DNA of 64,000 nt, taken from Bacteroides reticulotermitis JCM 10512 (GTDB lineage Bacteria > Bacteroidota > Bacteroidia > Bacteroidales > Bacteroidaceae). The stretch covers positions 124,001 through 188,000 of the forward strand of contig NZ_BAIV01000005.1 in NCBI RefSeq assembly GCF_000517545.1. Direction: 5' to 3'. The notes beneath the pieces are model-generated. The model had not been told where the DNA came from and made no database searches. It was given only the letters and a program-made list of their open reading frames with translations. Position numbers and translations under genes: made by a program. Positions 1 to 8,233 of this stretch are shown here, one piece after another (positions within the stretch are counted from its first letter, which is position 1; every line of letters begins with the position of its first letter).

Positions 1-44
1 TACACTAAAAACATGTTTTATATATCGTTTCATATCTTATTTAA

Positions 45-1184
45 TTATTTTGCTGCTACAAAATCATCATCAGTAATAATTTTTGCTCCCGGTGCAGGAT
101 TCTGCTGCTGAATACCCTTACGGAACCACTTATACGGAGTGCTACTTACAGCTTCATTATTGAACTTGTATCCGCCGAATCCCCCCTTGCGGAATCCGTT
201 AGAAGGTTCCCATGATGCAAATCCCACAATAGAAGGCATCACATCTTTGCTCCATTTACGATTCTTAATATCTGTCCAAAAGAACCCTCCTTTCAAGCAA
301 TCCATTGCCGATTCCACATTTTCGGTAACAATGAATTTATTGGTTACCTCCTCTTCGGTCATTACAGTGCTGAAGGCTTTTACACATTGTGCGAGACGTC
401 TGTCTTTGTCTGCTGCAGTAGTACCTGCAGAAGGTGAGGGAGTACCACCTGAAACAGAATATGCTTGTGATACAAAATAATCTACATACTGAGCCAGATT
501 CGGAGCAAGTTGGTTGACATATCCGTCTATTAGGAACAATCTTCCTGTACCGGACATTGGACCGAAGTAATGTCCCATTTCCTCAACGAACCATCCAAAA
601 TATTTTTTATTCTGATCCAGTTTCCCGCCTGTCTCATAGTCTATATCAAAACCATCGTACCCCGATTTATAGAGGGAATCAGAAATGGCGTTTGCATATT
701 TTGCAATCGCCGAGTGGATTGCCTCCTCATCACCGTCATCCCATCCCCAGAATGCTTCTCTTTGCTGCTCGCTACCATTAAACTCGGGTGGTGTATATCC
801 TTGTCCTATTACATGCACGAAACCACAGATTACTACTTTAGTGCCTTTCACTTTCTGTACATATTCCAGATCAGCTTTTTTTGTCGGGGTAAGATTACGG
901 CTATTATCCCACAATGAAATAATATCCATAGAATCTGGAATCGCAGAAAGCATAGCAGAAATATTTGCACTGCCTTCCCCCCAGCCGCTGCACCAGCCAA
1001 AAGCAACGGAATGTTCTGATGCTTTGTAATCTCTCAGAGCTTGATAATAGGCATCATCTCTATCTATCTTATCCAGCGGACAATCGTCGTACACATTTAC
1101 CTCTATGTCCGTCCACTCACTGCACCCTGAAAATACAGGAAATAACACTGCAGCTAAGCTCATTCTCAATATATTGAATTTCAT
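45..1184 (-). CDS. GH18 family lipoprotein, probable endo-beta-N-acetylglucosaminidase
   Basis: 379 aa. The N-terminus is a lipoprotein signal peptide with lipobox FSGC, lipidated Cys21, so the protein is probably an outer-membrane or surface lipoprotein. Residues 177-184 read DGFDIDYE, the DxxDxDxE signature of glycoside hydrolase family 18, with Glu184 as predicted proton donor and Asp182 assisting the substrate N-acetyl group. The motif is intact, so it is more likely an enzyme than one of the GH18-like glycan-binding proteins known from such loci. It is the last visible gene of a minus-strand locus, 18 bp after the SusD-like gene, which suggests it cuts N-glycan- or chitin-like chains at the cell surface before SusC import. 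In Bacteroides, SusCD-linked GH18 proteins are commonly endoglycosidases acting on host N-glycans. The exact substrate is inference. The locus may continue beyond the window's left edge. Confidence 0.85.
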   Translation of the reverse strand: MKFNILRMSLAAVLFPVFSGCSEWTDIEVNVYDDCPLDKIDRDDAYYQALRDYKASEHSVAFGWCSGWGEGSANISAMLSAIPDSMDIISLWDNSRNLTPTKKADLEYVQKVKGTKVVICGFVHVIGQGYTPPEFNGSEQQREAFWGWDDGDEEAIHSAIAKYANAISDSLYKSGYDGFDIDYETGGKLDQNKKYFGWFVEEMGHYFGPMSGTGRLFLIDGYVNQLAPNLAQYVDYFVSQAYSVSGGTPSPSAGTTAADKDRRLAQCVKAFSTVMTEEEVTNKFIVTENVESAMDCLKGGFFWTDIKNRKWSKDVMPSIVGFASWEPSNGFRKGGFGGYKFNNEAVSSTPYKWFRKGIQQQNPAPGAKIITDDDFVAAK

Positions 1185-1202
1185 AATCTTTATTTTTTAT
1201 TA

Positions 1203-2723
1203 CTATTTTTGTGCCCAGAATAAATCGGTAGCTTCATTGTCGGCTCCACCAAGAAGAGTGAGCGCCTCCTGGTAGTTCTCCGTATTGAGGTCTTTTTCTT
1301 GATACGGATATCGGACTCTGCGTGCTCCACGAACTACATTTGTAATGATGCCTCCACTAAGATTGCTTACACTCGGAGCAAGTTCCGGATAGCCTGTACG
1401 TCGAAAGTCGGCCCATGCTTCCAACCCAAGTGGATAGTTGGCAATCCATTTTTGAGTAATAATCTGCTCAAGATGTTTTTCAATAGTCGATTCGGCTGTC
1501 CATGCTATCTTGACTTGGGTTTTTCGGTCATAATTCTGTGCGGCTGCAGCCTCTTTATGGCCTGCTGGAATACTGGTTTTGTTTGCAATATAAGCATCAA
1601 CGCTAGCTACACCCCACTGTTCGAAAGATAACTTAATACCATTCTCATAGAATTTTTTTGCGTCTCCTGAAATCCATCCTTTGAGTGCAGCCTCTGCCAA
1701 AAGGAACTGCGATTCTGCAGCTACAAAGACAGGGAGTAAATCCTCATGTTTGAAAGTCAGCTTGCTTCTATTAGCATCATAACCAGGTAAGATTTCGTTG
1801 CCTCTTCGCATTCCTACATATTTTCCATATTGTGCTTGCCATGCTGCAGCTGCTGGTGTAAACCATTTGTCTGCTCGTCCATCATTGTATCCTACCATGT
1901 AGCTCACGAGGGAAGATGCCGGACGAAGCTCATTCCAAATAGAACCGGCAATATTGTACGGGTTACCCATTGACTTTGGATCGCGCAAAGCATTGTCTGA
2001 ATTGGACATAATATAACCTATAGGAGAATTCATGGCATCTACAAAGGCTTCTTTATTTTCAGTTCTCATTGCGACTCTCATGATGATGGATTCTGCAAAT
2101 TTAGCCCAAGCAGAATAATCTCCGCCATAAATCGGGTCGCTGCCAGCTAACGGTCTATATCCCGGAGCAGAAGTTACAAAATTGGTCAGCACTTCTGCGG
2201 ATGACTTCAAATCGTCGATAATGTGTAAATATACATCCTCGGCCGAATCGTATGCTACGGTCATATCTCCGTCTTGCACCTGAGAGTAAGGAATCGGACC
2301 ATGAATATCGACTACACGTGCCATTGACACTGCTTTAAGAAGCTTTGCAAAGGCAAAATAGTGTCCTCGACCTTCTGTTATATGCTCTATCTTAAAATAG
2401 TTGGCATAAATGGTATTGAATGCTCTATTGTAAGCACTACCGGCCCAATTGTCTGAAATGTTGAATGTATCAAAGTTCTGACCATTCCAGCGAGCATTTA
2501 ATGCGAAATATCCTCCATAAGTACCAATCATCTGATCGACCATCTGAGAAGAGTTCTGCTGAACATACATCAAAGGTTCAAACATGGTTGCAATCAGTAC
2601 AGAGGGATCTTCTGTACGTAGGGCAAAAGGATCGGTATTATATTCTTCAAACTTATTTGTACAACTGCTCACCGCTATTGCTGTGAAAGCTGCCAAAGCT
2701 GTTGTCTTTATTATTTTATTCAT
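1203..2723 (-). CDS. SusD/RagB-family nutrient-binding outer membrane lipoprotein
   Basis: 506 aa. The signal peptide ends in the lipobox AVSSC (Cys21), followed by TNKFEEYNTDP, typical of the SusD-like_2 branch. The helical TPR-like fold of the family caps the SusC transporter and captures oligosaccharide. C-terminal text such as ALEAWADFRRTGYP is a family hallmark. The gene lies 15 bp downstream of the SusC gene and 18 bp upstream of the GH18 gene, so the three are probably co-transcribed. Start chosen at the Met that gives a clean signal peptide. The ligand is not readable from sequence; the GH18 neighbour suggests an N-acetylglucosamine-containing glycan. Confidence 0.93.
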   Translation of the reverse strand: MNKIIKTTALAAFTAIAVSSCTNKFEEYNTDPFALRTEDPSVLIATMFEPLMYVQQNSSQMVDQMIGTYGGYFALNARWNGQNFDTFNISDNWAGSAYNRAFNTIYANYFKIEHITEGRGHYFAFAKLLKAVSMARVVDIHGPIPYSQVQDGDMTVAYDSAEDVYLHIIDDLKSSAEVLTNFVTSAPGYRPLAGSDPIYGGDYSAWAKFAESIIMRVAMRTENKEAFVDAMNSPIGYIMSNSDNALRDPKSMGNPYNIAGSIWNELRPASSLVSYMVGYNDGRADKWFTPAAAAWQAQYGKYVGMRRGNEILPGYDANRSKLTFKHEDLLPVFVAAESQFLLAEAALKGWISGDAKKFYENGIKLSFEQWGVASVDAYIANKTSIPAGHKEAAAAQNYDRKTQVKIAWTAESTIEKHLEQIITQKWIANYPLGLEAWADFRRTGYPELAPSVSNLSGGIITNVVRGARRVRYPYQEKDLNTENYQEALTLLGGADNEATDLFWAQK

Positions 2724-2738
2724 AACCTGCTAAATGTT

Positions 2739-5700
2739 TTAGTATTGGAATTTGATATTGAATCCAAAATTACGGTTGCTAGGGAGCATAAAGTAATCGA
2801 CTCCCTGATAGTAGTTGTTTCCTGTAGAAGCAGAAAGCTCAGGGTCGAACGGTGCTTTGCAATAAATCATTGCAAGATTTCGTGCCACGAAACCAAATGT
2901 AAGTCCTACCTTATTGCTAAACAAAGCCTTAGGAAGCGTATAGTTTAAGGAGAGTTCTTGCAAACGAACATTCGTCGCATTGTAAAGATAGTATGCACCG
3001 TGACCTCCATTACCTGCAGAAATGGTTTGATAGTAGCTCTTGGGACTGATAGCACCCTGATTGACCTTTATAGGCGTTCCTTCTCTTGCTAATGCTGATG
3101 CTTCAGACACACCGTAATAATCTAGTACCCCCTGAGTACCTGAATATACAAGTCCTCCGATACGAGCGGTGATAACTACTCCGAGAGAAAGACCTTTGTA
3201 ATCGAAGTTGTTGCTCCATCCAAGATTACACTTGGGTGAGAGAGAACCCACCTTGACTGGATCGACCGCCTCCATAGAGATATTACCGTTATTGTCGACA
3301 GCTACAGAGCCGTTGTAGTCGCGTTTTATAAAATGATTTACATAAATATCTGAAAGCGATCCACCCTCGCGAAGAATCACCTGAGGTGCTACGTTTGCAG
3401 TTCCAAGCCAAGACTTGCGGATTTCCGTGATTCGGTTTACTGCTCCTGTAAGCGGATTTACGATGTCGTCGCCGAGGTCAACAATCTTGTTCTTGTTGAA
3501 AGTAAATGTAAAATGGCTTCCCCATCTAAAGTCTCCCCATTTGTTGTCGTAGCCGAGCCCCAATTCTAGACCCTCATTTTGAACATTACCAGTCTGTGCG
3601 ATGAAGTTTGAGTAGCCCGACGATGCAGGAAGTGAACCATACACTGTCTGGTTGAACGTATTAGAACGATAGTAAGTCGCATCAAGACTGAGACCCTCGA
3701 AGAATTTTGCATTCATTCCTACTTCCCATGAGTGAGTATTTTCAGGCTTCAAATTTCTGTAAGGATATGTAGAGTTTTGGCCCCATGTATCAGTTTGTTC
3801 GTTGAATACAAGGCTGGGATTCGAAATGAATCTTGAGAATGCATTCGCAACCATTGAATAAGATCCGCGTACTTTAAGGTATGGAATCCATTCGGGGAGT
3901 GAAACCAAATTAGAAATAATGGTCGAAAGACCTACTGAAGGATAAAAAAAAGACTTTTGATTTGAGAATGCAAGCTGTGAAGCCCAATCGCTACGTCCTG
4001 TAAGAGTAAGGTAAATGGCGTCATTCCAACTTCCTTCCGCTGAAACGAATATAGACTGAGTTTGGTCGTGCCATCCTTTCTCGTTTCTCTTAAAATGGGA
4101 TGCTAAATCTAGATTATTGGCAGCAAAATGGTTGGCAACGACAAGGTCACCTGACATATAGACACTATAAAAGTATTGATCGTTCAGTGAAGCACCGACA
4201 TTGGCCACCAGTCTGAATTTATCCCAACTCTTATCTAAATTGGCCATTACATCCGCATATACGGTACGGTCGTTTCCATTTTCCACACGATAGCCTCCGT
4301 TAAGGCCAGCAAGAGTAGTATTAGTAGATGCTGCGAACTTGTTATTTTGCTGTGTAGTAGATTCGTCCATTCGCACACGCCCTATGATATTGAGCCAGTC
4401 GGTAGCATTATACTGGAGTGAAGCATTGAGCATATAACGGCGTTTGTGCATCTCCCTATTCATCCTGTTTTGTATCCAGTAAGGATTTTGTATGGTATGA
4501 GCTCCTGCACCGTAAGGCCAGTATTGCATCTGTATTCCACGTGCATCATTCCATCTTTCAAATACTCTGACTTCATCAAAGTTTTCTCCTCTCGGAAAGA
4601 GGTAGAGACCTACAATAGAGTTGTTATAAACTCCTTGTGAGACGAGGTTTTTATTGTTTTGTATGATGAAATTGACACCGAAGTCAAGAATCAACTTATC
4701 TTTTGCAAATTTGGAAACATTGCGGGCTGAGAAGTTATACCTGTTATATTTGCTTTCTGGAACAATACCCGCAGAATTAGTAGTGGAAGCCGAAAGATAA
4801 GTCTGGTTACGCGCGTTTCCTGTGGAAAGAGAAATTGAGCTGATAATATTCGTACCTGTGTTAAAGAACTTGCTAGGATCGTAACTATAACTTTTCGGAA
4901 GAGGATCACCCCAGCTTTCATAATCAGCGGCAGTTTTGCCGTAGCGGCTCTGCATCTCAGGCATCATGTACGCCTTAGAAAACGTAGTGGAGTTATTGAT
5001 TGTCACAGAGGTCTTACCTTCTGCTCCTTTCTTTGTATTGATGATGACAACACCGTTTGCTGCATCAGACCCGTAAAGGGCAGCTGCTGACGGTCCGGTA
5101 AGCATGTTGACAGATTCTATATCTTCAGGGTTTATGTCGGCTGCCGCTTCTGATCCCGTAGAACCTCCAAATACTCCGCCTCCACCATCGAAGTTTCTAT
5201 TGTACATAGGAATACCATCTATAACGTAAAGGGCTGTATTGCCTTTCTCAATGGATTTCATACCACGCATTACCACACGAGTAGCAGAACCTGGGCCGGC
5301 TGCACCGGAATTGATTGTAACACCTGCTACCTTACCGACCAACGAATTTATAAAGTTCGCATCTTTCACTGCCGTAAGTTGATCGCCTTTTACTTCCTGC
5401 ACATTATAACTCAAAGCTTTTGTTGAACGCTTGATACCTAATGCCGTTACGACTACTTCGTCCAGCTTCTGCGCCTCGTCCTTCAATATGATATTTAAAC
5501 TGGTTTTTCCTTTTACTGAAACCTCCTGGGTTTGATAACCGATATAGGAAAAAATAAGTATCTGATCCGCAGTTTGAGTTGTGATTTTATAGCTACCATT
5601 AAGGTCGGTTATCACTCCGTTATTCGTTCCCTTTTCCAAAATAGAAACGCCTATTAATGGTTCGCCATTCTGATCTTTGACCGCGCCATTCACTACTTTC

Positions 5701-6104
5701 TCGTCCTTTGAGACGATGACGTTTTTTTTTGCTGCTAGCACAATTTTATCATCTATAATAGTATAGCTAACATTGGTTCCTGCGAATACCTGATCCAAAA
5801 CATATAGTATGTTCTTTTCTGAAGCAGAAACCGATACTCGACGATTAAAATCGATGTTTTTATTATTAATAAAAAAGCCAAATCCCGATTCTTTCTGAAT
5901 TCGGTGTAGTACCTCCCCAACCGTACAGTCGGTTGCTTTCAAGCTAATAGAAGTTTTTTGAGCATGCCCTTCGGATGCATACCCCAATCCGACGGAACAA
6001 ATTAGTATTATGAATAGTAGTTTCATAGATAGTGGCATTTTTTTTAAAGTGCGTGCAGGCGACTTTAATCTTCCAAAAAATTGGATGATACAATGATTTT
6101 GCAT
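2739..6104 (-). CDS. SusC/RagA-family TonB-linked outer membrane transporter with STN signalling domain
   Basis: 1121 aa. Order: long N-terminal leader with a hydrophobic signal segment (about residues 27-45), STN (secretin/TonB N-terminal) domain about 50-127, carboxypeptidase-regulatory-like beta domain about 137-215, TonB plug from about 220 (LDEVVVTALGIKR, then the ADINPEDIESV region), then a 22-strand barrel ending in an aromatic residue (FQY) as a barrel-assembly signal. The STN domain is the part that talks to a FecR-type anti-sigma factor, and such a gene lies immediately upstream. The protein imports the glycan bound by the SusD partner, powered by TonB-ExbBD. Met23 or Met27 would give a more ordinary signal peptide, but long leaders are common in STN-bearing SusC proteins, so the start is uncertain by up to 26 residues. 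Confidence 0.95.
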   Translation of the reverse strand: MQNHCIIQFFGRLKSPARTLKKMPLSMKLLFIILICSVGLGYASEGHAQKTSISLKATDCTVGEVLHRIQKESGFGFFINNKNIDFNRRVSVSASEKNILYVLDQVFAGTNVSYTIIDDKIVLAAKKNVIVSKDEKVVNGAVKDQNGEPLIGVSILEKGTNNGVITDLNGSYKITTQTADQILIFSYIGYQTQEVSVKGKTSLNIILKDEAQKLDEVVVTALGIKRSTKALSYNVQEVKGDQLTAVKDANFINSLVGKVAGVTINSGAAGPGSATRVVMRGMKSIEKGNTALYVIDGIPMYNRNFDGGGGVFGGSTGSEAAADINPEDIESVNMLTGPSAAALYGSDAANGVVIINTKKGAEGKTSVTINNSTTFSKAYMMPEMQSRYGKTAADYESWGDPLPKSYSYDPSKFFNTGTNIISSISLSTGNARNQTYLSASTTNSAGIVPESKYNRYNFSARNVSKFAKDKLILDFGVNFIIQNNKNLVSQGVYNNSIVGLYLFPRGENFDEVRVFERWNDARGIQMQYWPYGAGAHTIQNPYWIQNRMNREMHKRRYMLNASLQYNATDWLNIIGRVRMDESTTQQNNKFAASTNTTLAGLNGGYRVENGNDRTVYADVMANLDKSWDKFRLVANVGASLNDQYFYSVYMSGDLVVANHFAANNLDLASHFKRNEKGWHDQTQSIFVSAEGSWNDAIYLTLTGRSDWASQLAFSNQKSFFYPSVGLSTIISNLVSLPEWIPYLKVRGSYSMVANAFSRFISNPSLVFNEQTDTWGQNSTYPYRNLKPENTHSWEVGMNAKFFEGLSLDATYYRSNTFNQTVYGSLPASSGYSNFIAQTGNVQNEGLELGLGYDNKWGDFRWGSHFTFTFNKNKIVDLGDDIVNPLTGAVNRITEIRKSWLGTANVAPQVILREGGSLSDIYVNHFIKRDYNGSVAVDNNGNISMEAVDPVKVGSLSPKCNLGWSNNFDYKGLSLGVVITARIGGLVYSGTQGVLDYYGVSEASALAREGTPIKVNQGAISPKSYYQTISAGNGGHGAYYLYNATNVRLQELSLNYTLPKALFSNKVGLTFGFVARNLAMIYCKAPFDPELSASTGNNYYQGVDYFMLPSNRNFGFNIKFQY

Positions 6105-6184
6105 AATTTTGAAACGATTTTAGTTAGAAAATTGGTAAACTCTACTTGTCGGCAAAACAAGTAAGGATCATACGACTGATTTTT

Positions 6185-6223
6185 CATACGGGAGGATACG
6201 GCAAATATCATCCGTATGTTTTT
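6185..6223. other. Hairpin between the anti-sigma gene and susC
   Basis: An inverted repeat of about 13 bp (6185-6198 with 6206-6218, CATACGG-type arms) is followed on the plus strand by TTTTT. It lies in the 173-bp gap before susC, where the sigma-dependent promoter of the glycan locus is expected. Its T-run faces the wrong way for the minus-strand genes, so a role in mRNA processing or stability, or none, is as likely as termination. Confidence 0.4.
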
Positions 6224-6277
6224 GGTAAACTAGGGATCTTTGTTTTTCATCGCAATATGTTTTTAAGGGATTAAGGT

Positions 6278-7258
6278 TTATTTATTAGTACTAATAAATA
6301 TTTCTATTTTGCTTTTTTCTTTATTGGTTTGCTCATTATTTAAATAGCGCCAGTTTATCTTTGAAGAGGCCTTGATATAATTGAGTATTTGTTCCAAGCT
6401 TTTATTTATAAACTCTCCAGAGAATGAATCATCATCAGGAACATTTTTCAGAATCACAAATGTTACATTATATGTTTCGGCCAAATTATTCAATGCGTCT
6501 CTTAAAGGAGTTTGGTCAAAAATAATCTTTCCATCTTTCCAAGAAAATTCTTTTTCACCTGAAGTCGTATACAGTTGGGGCTTTCTATTTTGGGAATTAT
6601 AAACTAGTTTTTGGCCCGGTTTCATTGTTATATATTCCTGTTGATGGCTGGCATTGTTGAATTCAAAATTAATTTTCCCCTCAATCAGAGTTGTTATTAC
6701 ATCTTCGGCATCCTTGTGAGCTTTTACATTGAATTTAGTTCCCAATACTCTAATGCTGGATTGATGAGCAGTAGAAACAATAAATTGCTTTTTCGGGTCT
6801 TTTTGGACCTCAAAATATGCTTCACCATCCAGCTGTACGTTACGTGTTTGAGAGGCAAACCGGCTGGGGAAAGTGAGCGTACTTTTTCCATTCACCCAAA
6901 CTGTAGTTCCATCTGCCAATGTCACTTGCGTGCGTTGTCCGGCAGGAACAGAAACAGTCTGCATCCTTATATTTTCTTCTTGTAATACTTGTAACACGAT
7001 ATAAGACAATCCAAAAGCAATCACAAACACAGCAGCAATACGCATAATTCCTTGCATGGCTATTTGCAATGTGCGTTTTTTTACGGTCTTGGCACATGGT
7101 TTATCAGCATCTTGCCAGATCAGCGCATCATAGCTTTTGCGCAGTGACATAAACTTTTTTAGATTGTTAGGATCAGAGTCAATCCATGTCACAACTTCCT
7201 CTGTCTCTTGCTTAGTTGCTTTCCCTGAAATATATTTTAAAAGTAATTCTTGATGCAT
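6278..7258 (-). CDS. FecR-family anti-sigma factor (transmembrane sensor)
   Basis: About 326 aa from the Met at 7258 (HQELLLKYISGK follows). An in-frame Met nine residues earlier (7285) is less likely, because FecR-like proteins of this group begin with the LLxKYxxGxAT sigma-binding helix. A single membrane span lies at about residues 68-89 (RIAAVFVIAFGLSYIVL), followed by the periplasmic FecR beta domain (VTLADGTTVWVNGKSTLTFP, then GEAYFEV) and a C-terminal domain of the DUF4974 type that contacts the STN domain of SusC. It should hold the adjacent ECF sigma factor inactive until SusC is occupied. It lies 173 bp upstream of susC and 159 bp downstream of the sigma gene. Confidence 0.92.
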   Translation of the reverse strand: MHQELLLKYISGKATKQETEEVVTWIDSDPNNLKKFMSLRKSYDALIWQDADKPCAKTVKKRTLQIAMQGIMRIAAVFVIAFGLSYIVLQVLQEENIRMQTVSVPAGQRTQVTLADGTTVWVNGKSTLTFPSRFASQTRNVQLDGEAYFEVQKDPKKQFIVSTAHQSSIRVLGTKFNVKAHKDAEDVITTLIEGKINFEFNNASHQQEYITMKPGQKLVYNSQNRKPQLYTTSGEKEFSWKDGKIIFDQTPLRDALNNLAETYNVTFVILKNVPDDDSFSGEFINKSLEQILNYIKASSKINWRYLNNEQTNKEKSKIEIFISTNK

Positions 7259-7417
7259 ACAATGTCTTTTTATGAGTGATAACAACAGAAGTTTGTTCTC
7301 CCTTCATTAAGAATACCACCCACGGCGTATATTCCCTAGTACAAAAGAAGATTTTTTTTATTGTTATTAAAGAAATGTATACTTTGAGCTTGAAAATAGG
7401 AGTTTCTTTTACCTTAT

Positions 7418-7957
7418 TCAGAGCATAAAGAAGAGAAATGGAGTATAGTCTTTCAAATTCTCGCGAAGTATTTTAACTGCCTTACTAATGTGATATTCTA
7501 CCCCTTTTACGCTGATACCTAATTCATCAGCTATTTCTTGATGCGACTTTCCATCCAGACGAGCTGATATAAATGCAGTTCGCGTACGCTCTGGCATATT
7601 CTCGATTAAAGATTTAGCTTTTAACCGCAATTCTTCAGACATGACTTCTTCCGGATTACATGCTTCCAGTGTGGATATGCGAATTTCCAATTCACGTTGC
7701 CCTTTATCCAATAAATCCTGAAAGACATTCTGCCGAGTTCGGATATGTTTCAGATAATTAAGTGACTTGCTACGAATATAAGTGATTAATATAGCCTCAA
7801 TACTTTCAATTTTCCCCTTTTTACTTAGTTCCCATAAATGAATGATTGCTTCGGAAACAATATCCTCTGCAACTAAATCATTATGTACATATGATTGGGT
7901 AAACAAAAATGCCTTCCTGTAATAGGCGTTGTATACATGGTTGAAATTAAGAGCCAT
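7418..7957 (-). CDS. ECF RNA polymerase sigma-70 factor (Bacteroidetes FecI-like group)
   Basis: 179 aa. Region 2 spans about residues 8-75 (VYNAYYRKAFLFTQSYVHN, AEDIVSEAIIHLWE) and region 4 about 113-165 (MPERTRTAFISARLDGKSHQ, then the helix-turn-helix EIADELGISVKGVEYHISKA). The family is the Bacteroidetes expansion of FecI-like sigma factors that control SusCD loci. With the downstream FecR-like protein and the STN-bearing SusC it forms a trans-envelope induction cascade: glycan binding by SusC releases the sigma factor, which turns on susC, susD and the GH18 gene. No classical Bacteroides promoter was recognised in its upstream gap. Confidence 0.93.
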   Translation of the reverse strand: MALNFNHVYNAYYRKAFLFTQSYVHNDLVAEDIVSEAIIHLWELSKKGKIESIEAILITYIRSKSLNYLKHIRTRQNVFQDLLDKGQRELEIRISTLEACNPEEVMSEELRLKAKSLIENMPERTRTAFISARLDGKSHQEIADELGISVKGVEYHISKAVKILRENLKDYTPFLFFML

Positions 7958-8233
7958 CTTTGTGTTTTCTATAAGTGCTTAGTAAATGCAAAGAAACATA
8001 TTTTATTTCAATTAGAAGAATATGCCTAACAATATCTTGCATATGCATTTATACTACACCGTTATTCTGTTTTTTCGTATCAGTATGCTACTTCTCGGAA
8101 TGGTCGTTTTTTCATCAGGCAGACTTAGGCAAGACGCAAAGATTCCCTCCGCCCGAAAATGAATAATGTCATTTCGGACGGAGGGAAAATGAATGGATCG
8201 TACCTATGCTATTCTAGGTACGGGAGGCCTGAC
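7958..8233. other. Intergenic region upstream of the sigma gene
   Basis: The 276 bp between the phosphoesterase stop and the sigma-factor start hold two stacked hairpins near the phosphoesterase end (8143-8187 and 8200-8221) and an A/T-rich stretch next to the sigma start. I saw no gene and no clear TTTG/TAnnTTTG promoter for the sigma gene. Confidence 0.5.
8143..8187 (-). terminator. Long hairpin, probable terminator of the phosphoesterase gene
   Basis: Arms at 8143-8162 and 8169-8187 pair over about 18 bp (TTCCCTCCG against CGGAGGGAA) with one mismatch and one bulge, around a 6-nt loop. It sits 46 bp past the phosphoesterase stop. A second hairpin, GTACCT/AGGTAC at 8200-8221, lies between. 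There is no uridine run on the minus strand, so termination efficiency is uncertain. Confidence 0.5.

Noticed and set aside
45..1184. Non-catalytic GH18-like glycan-binding protein
   Set aside because: The DxxDxDxE motif is complete, so an active enzyme is more likely, though binding-only function cannot be excluded without assay.
7975..8166. 63-codon reading frame on the plus strand before the phosphoesterase gene
   Set aside because: It ends inside the long hairpin and has no leader, family or promoter support.
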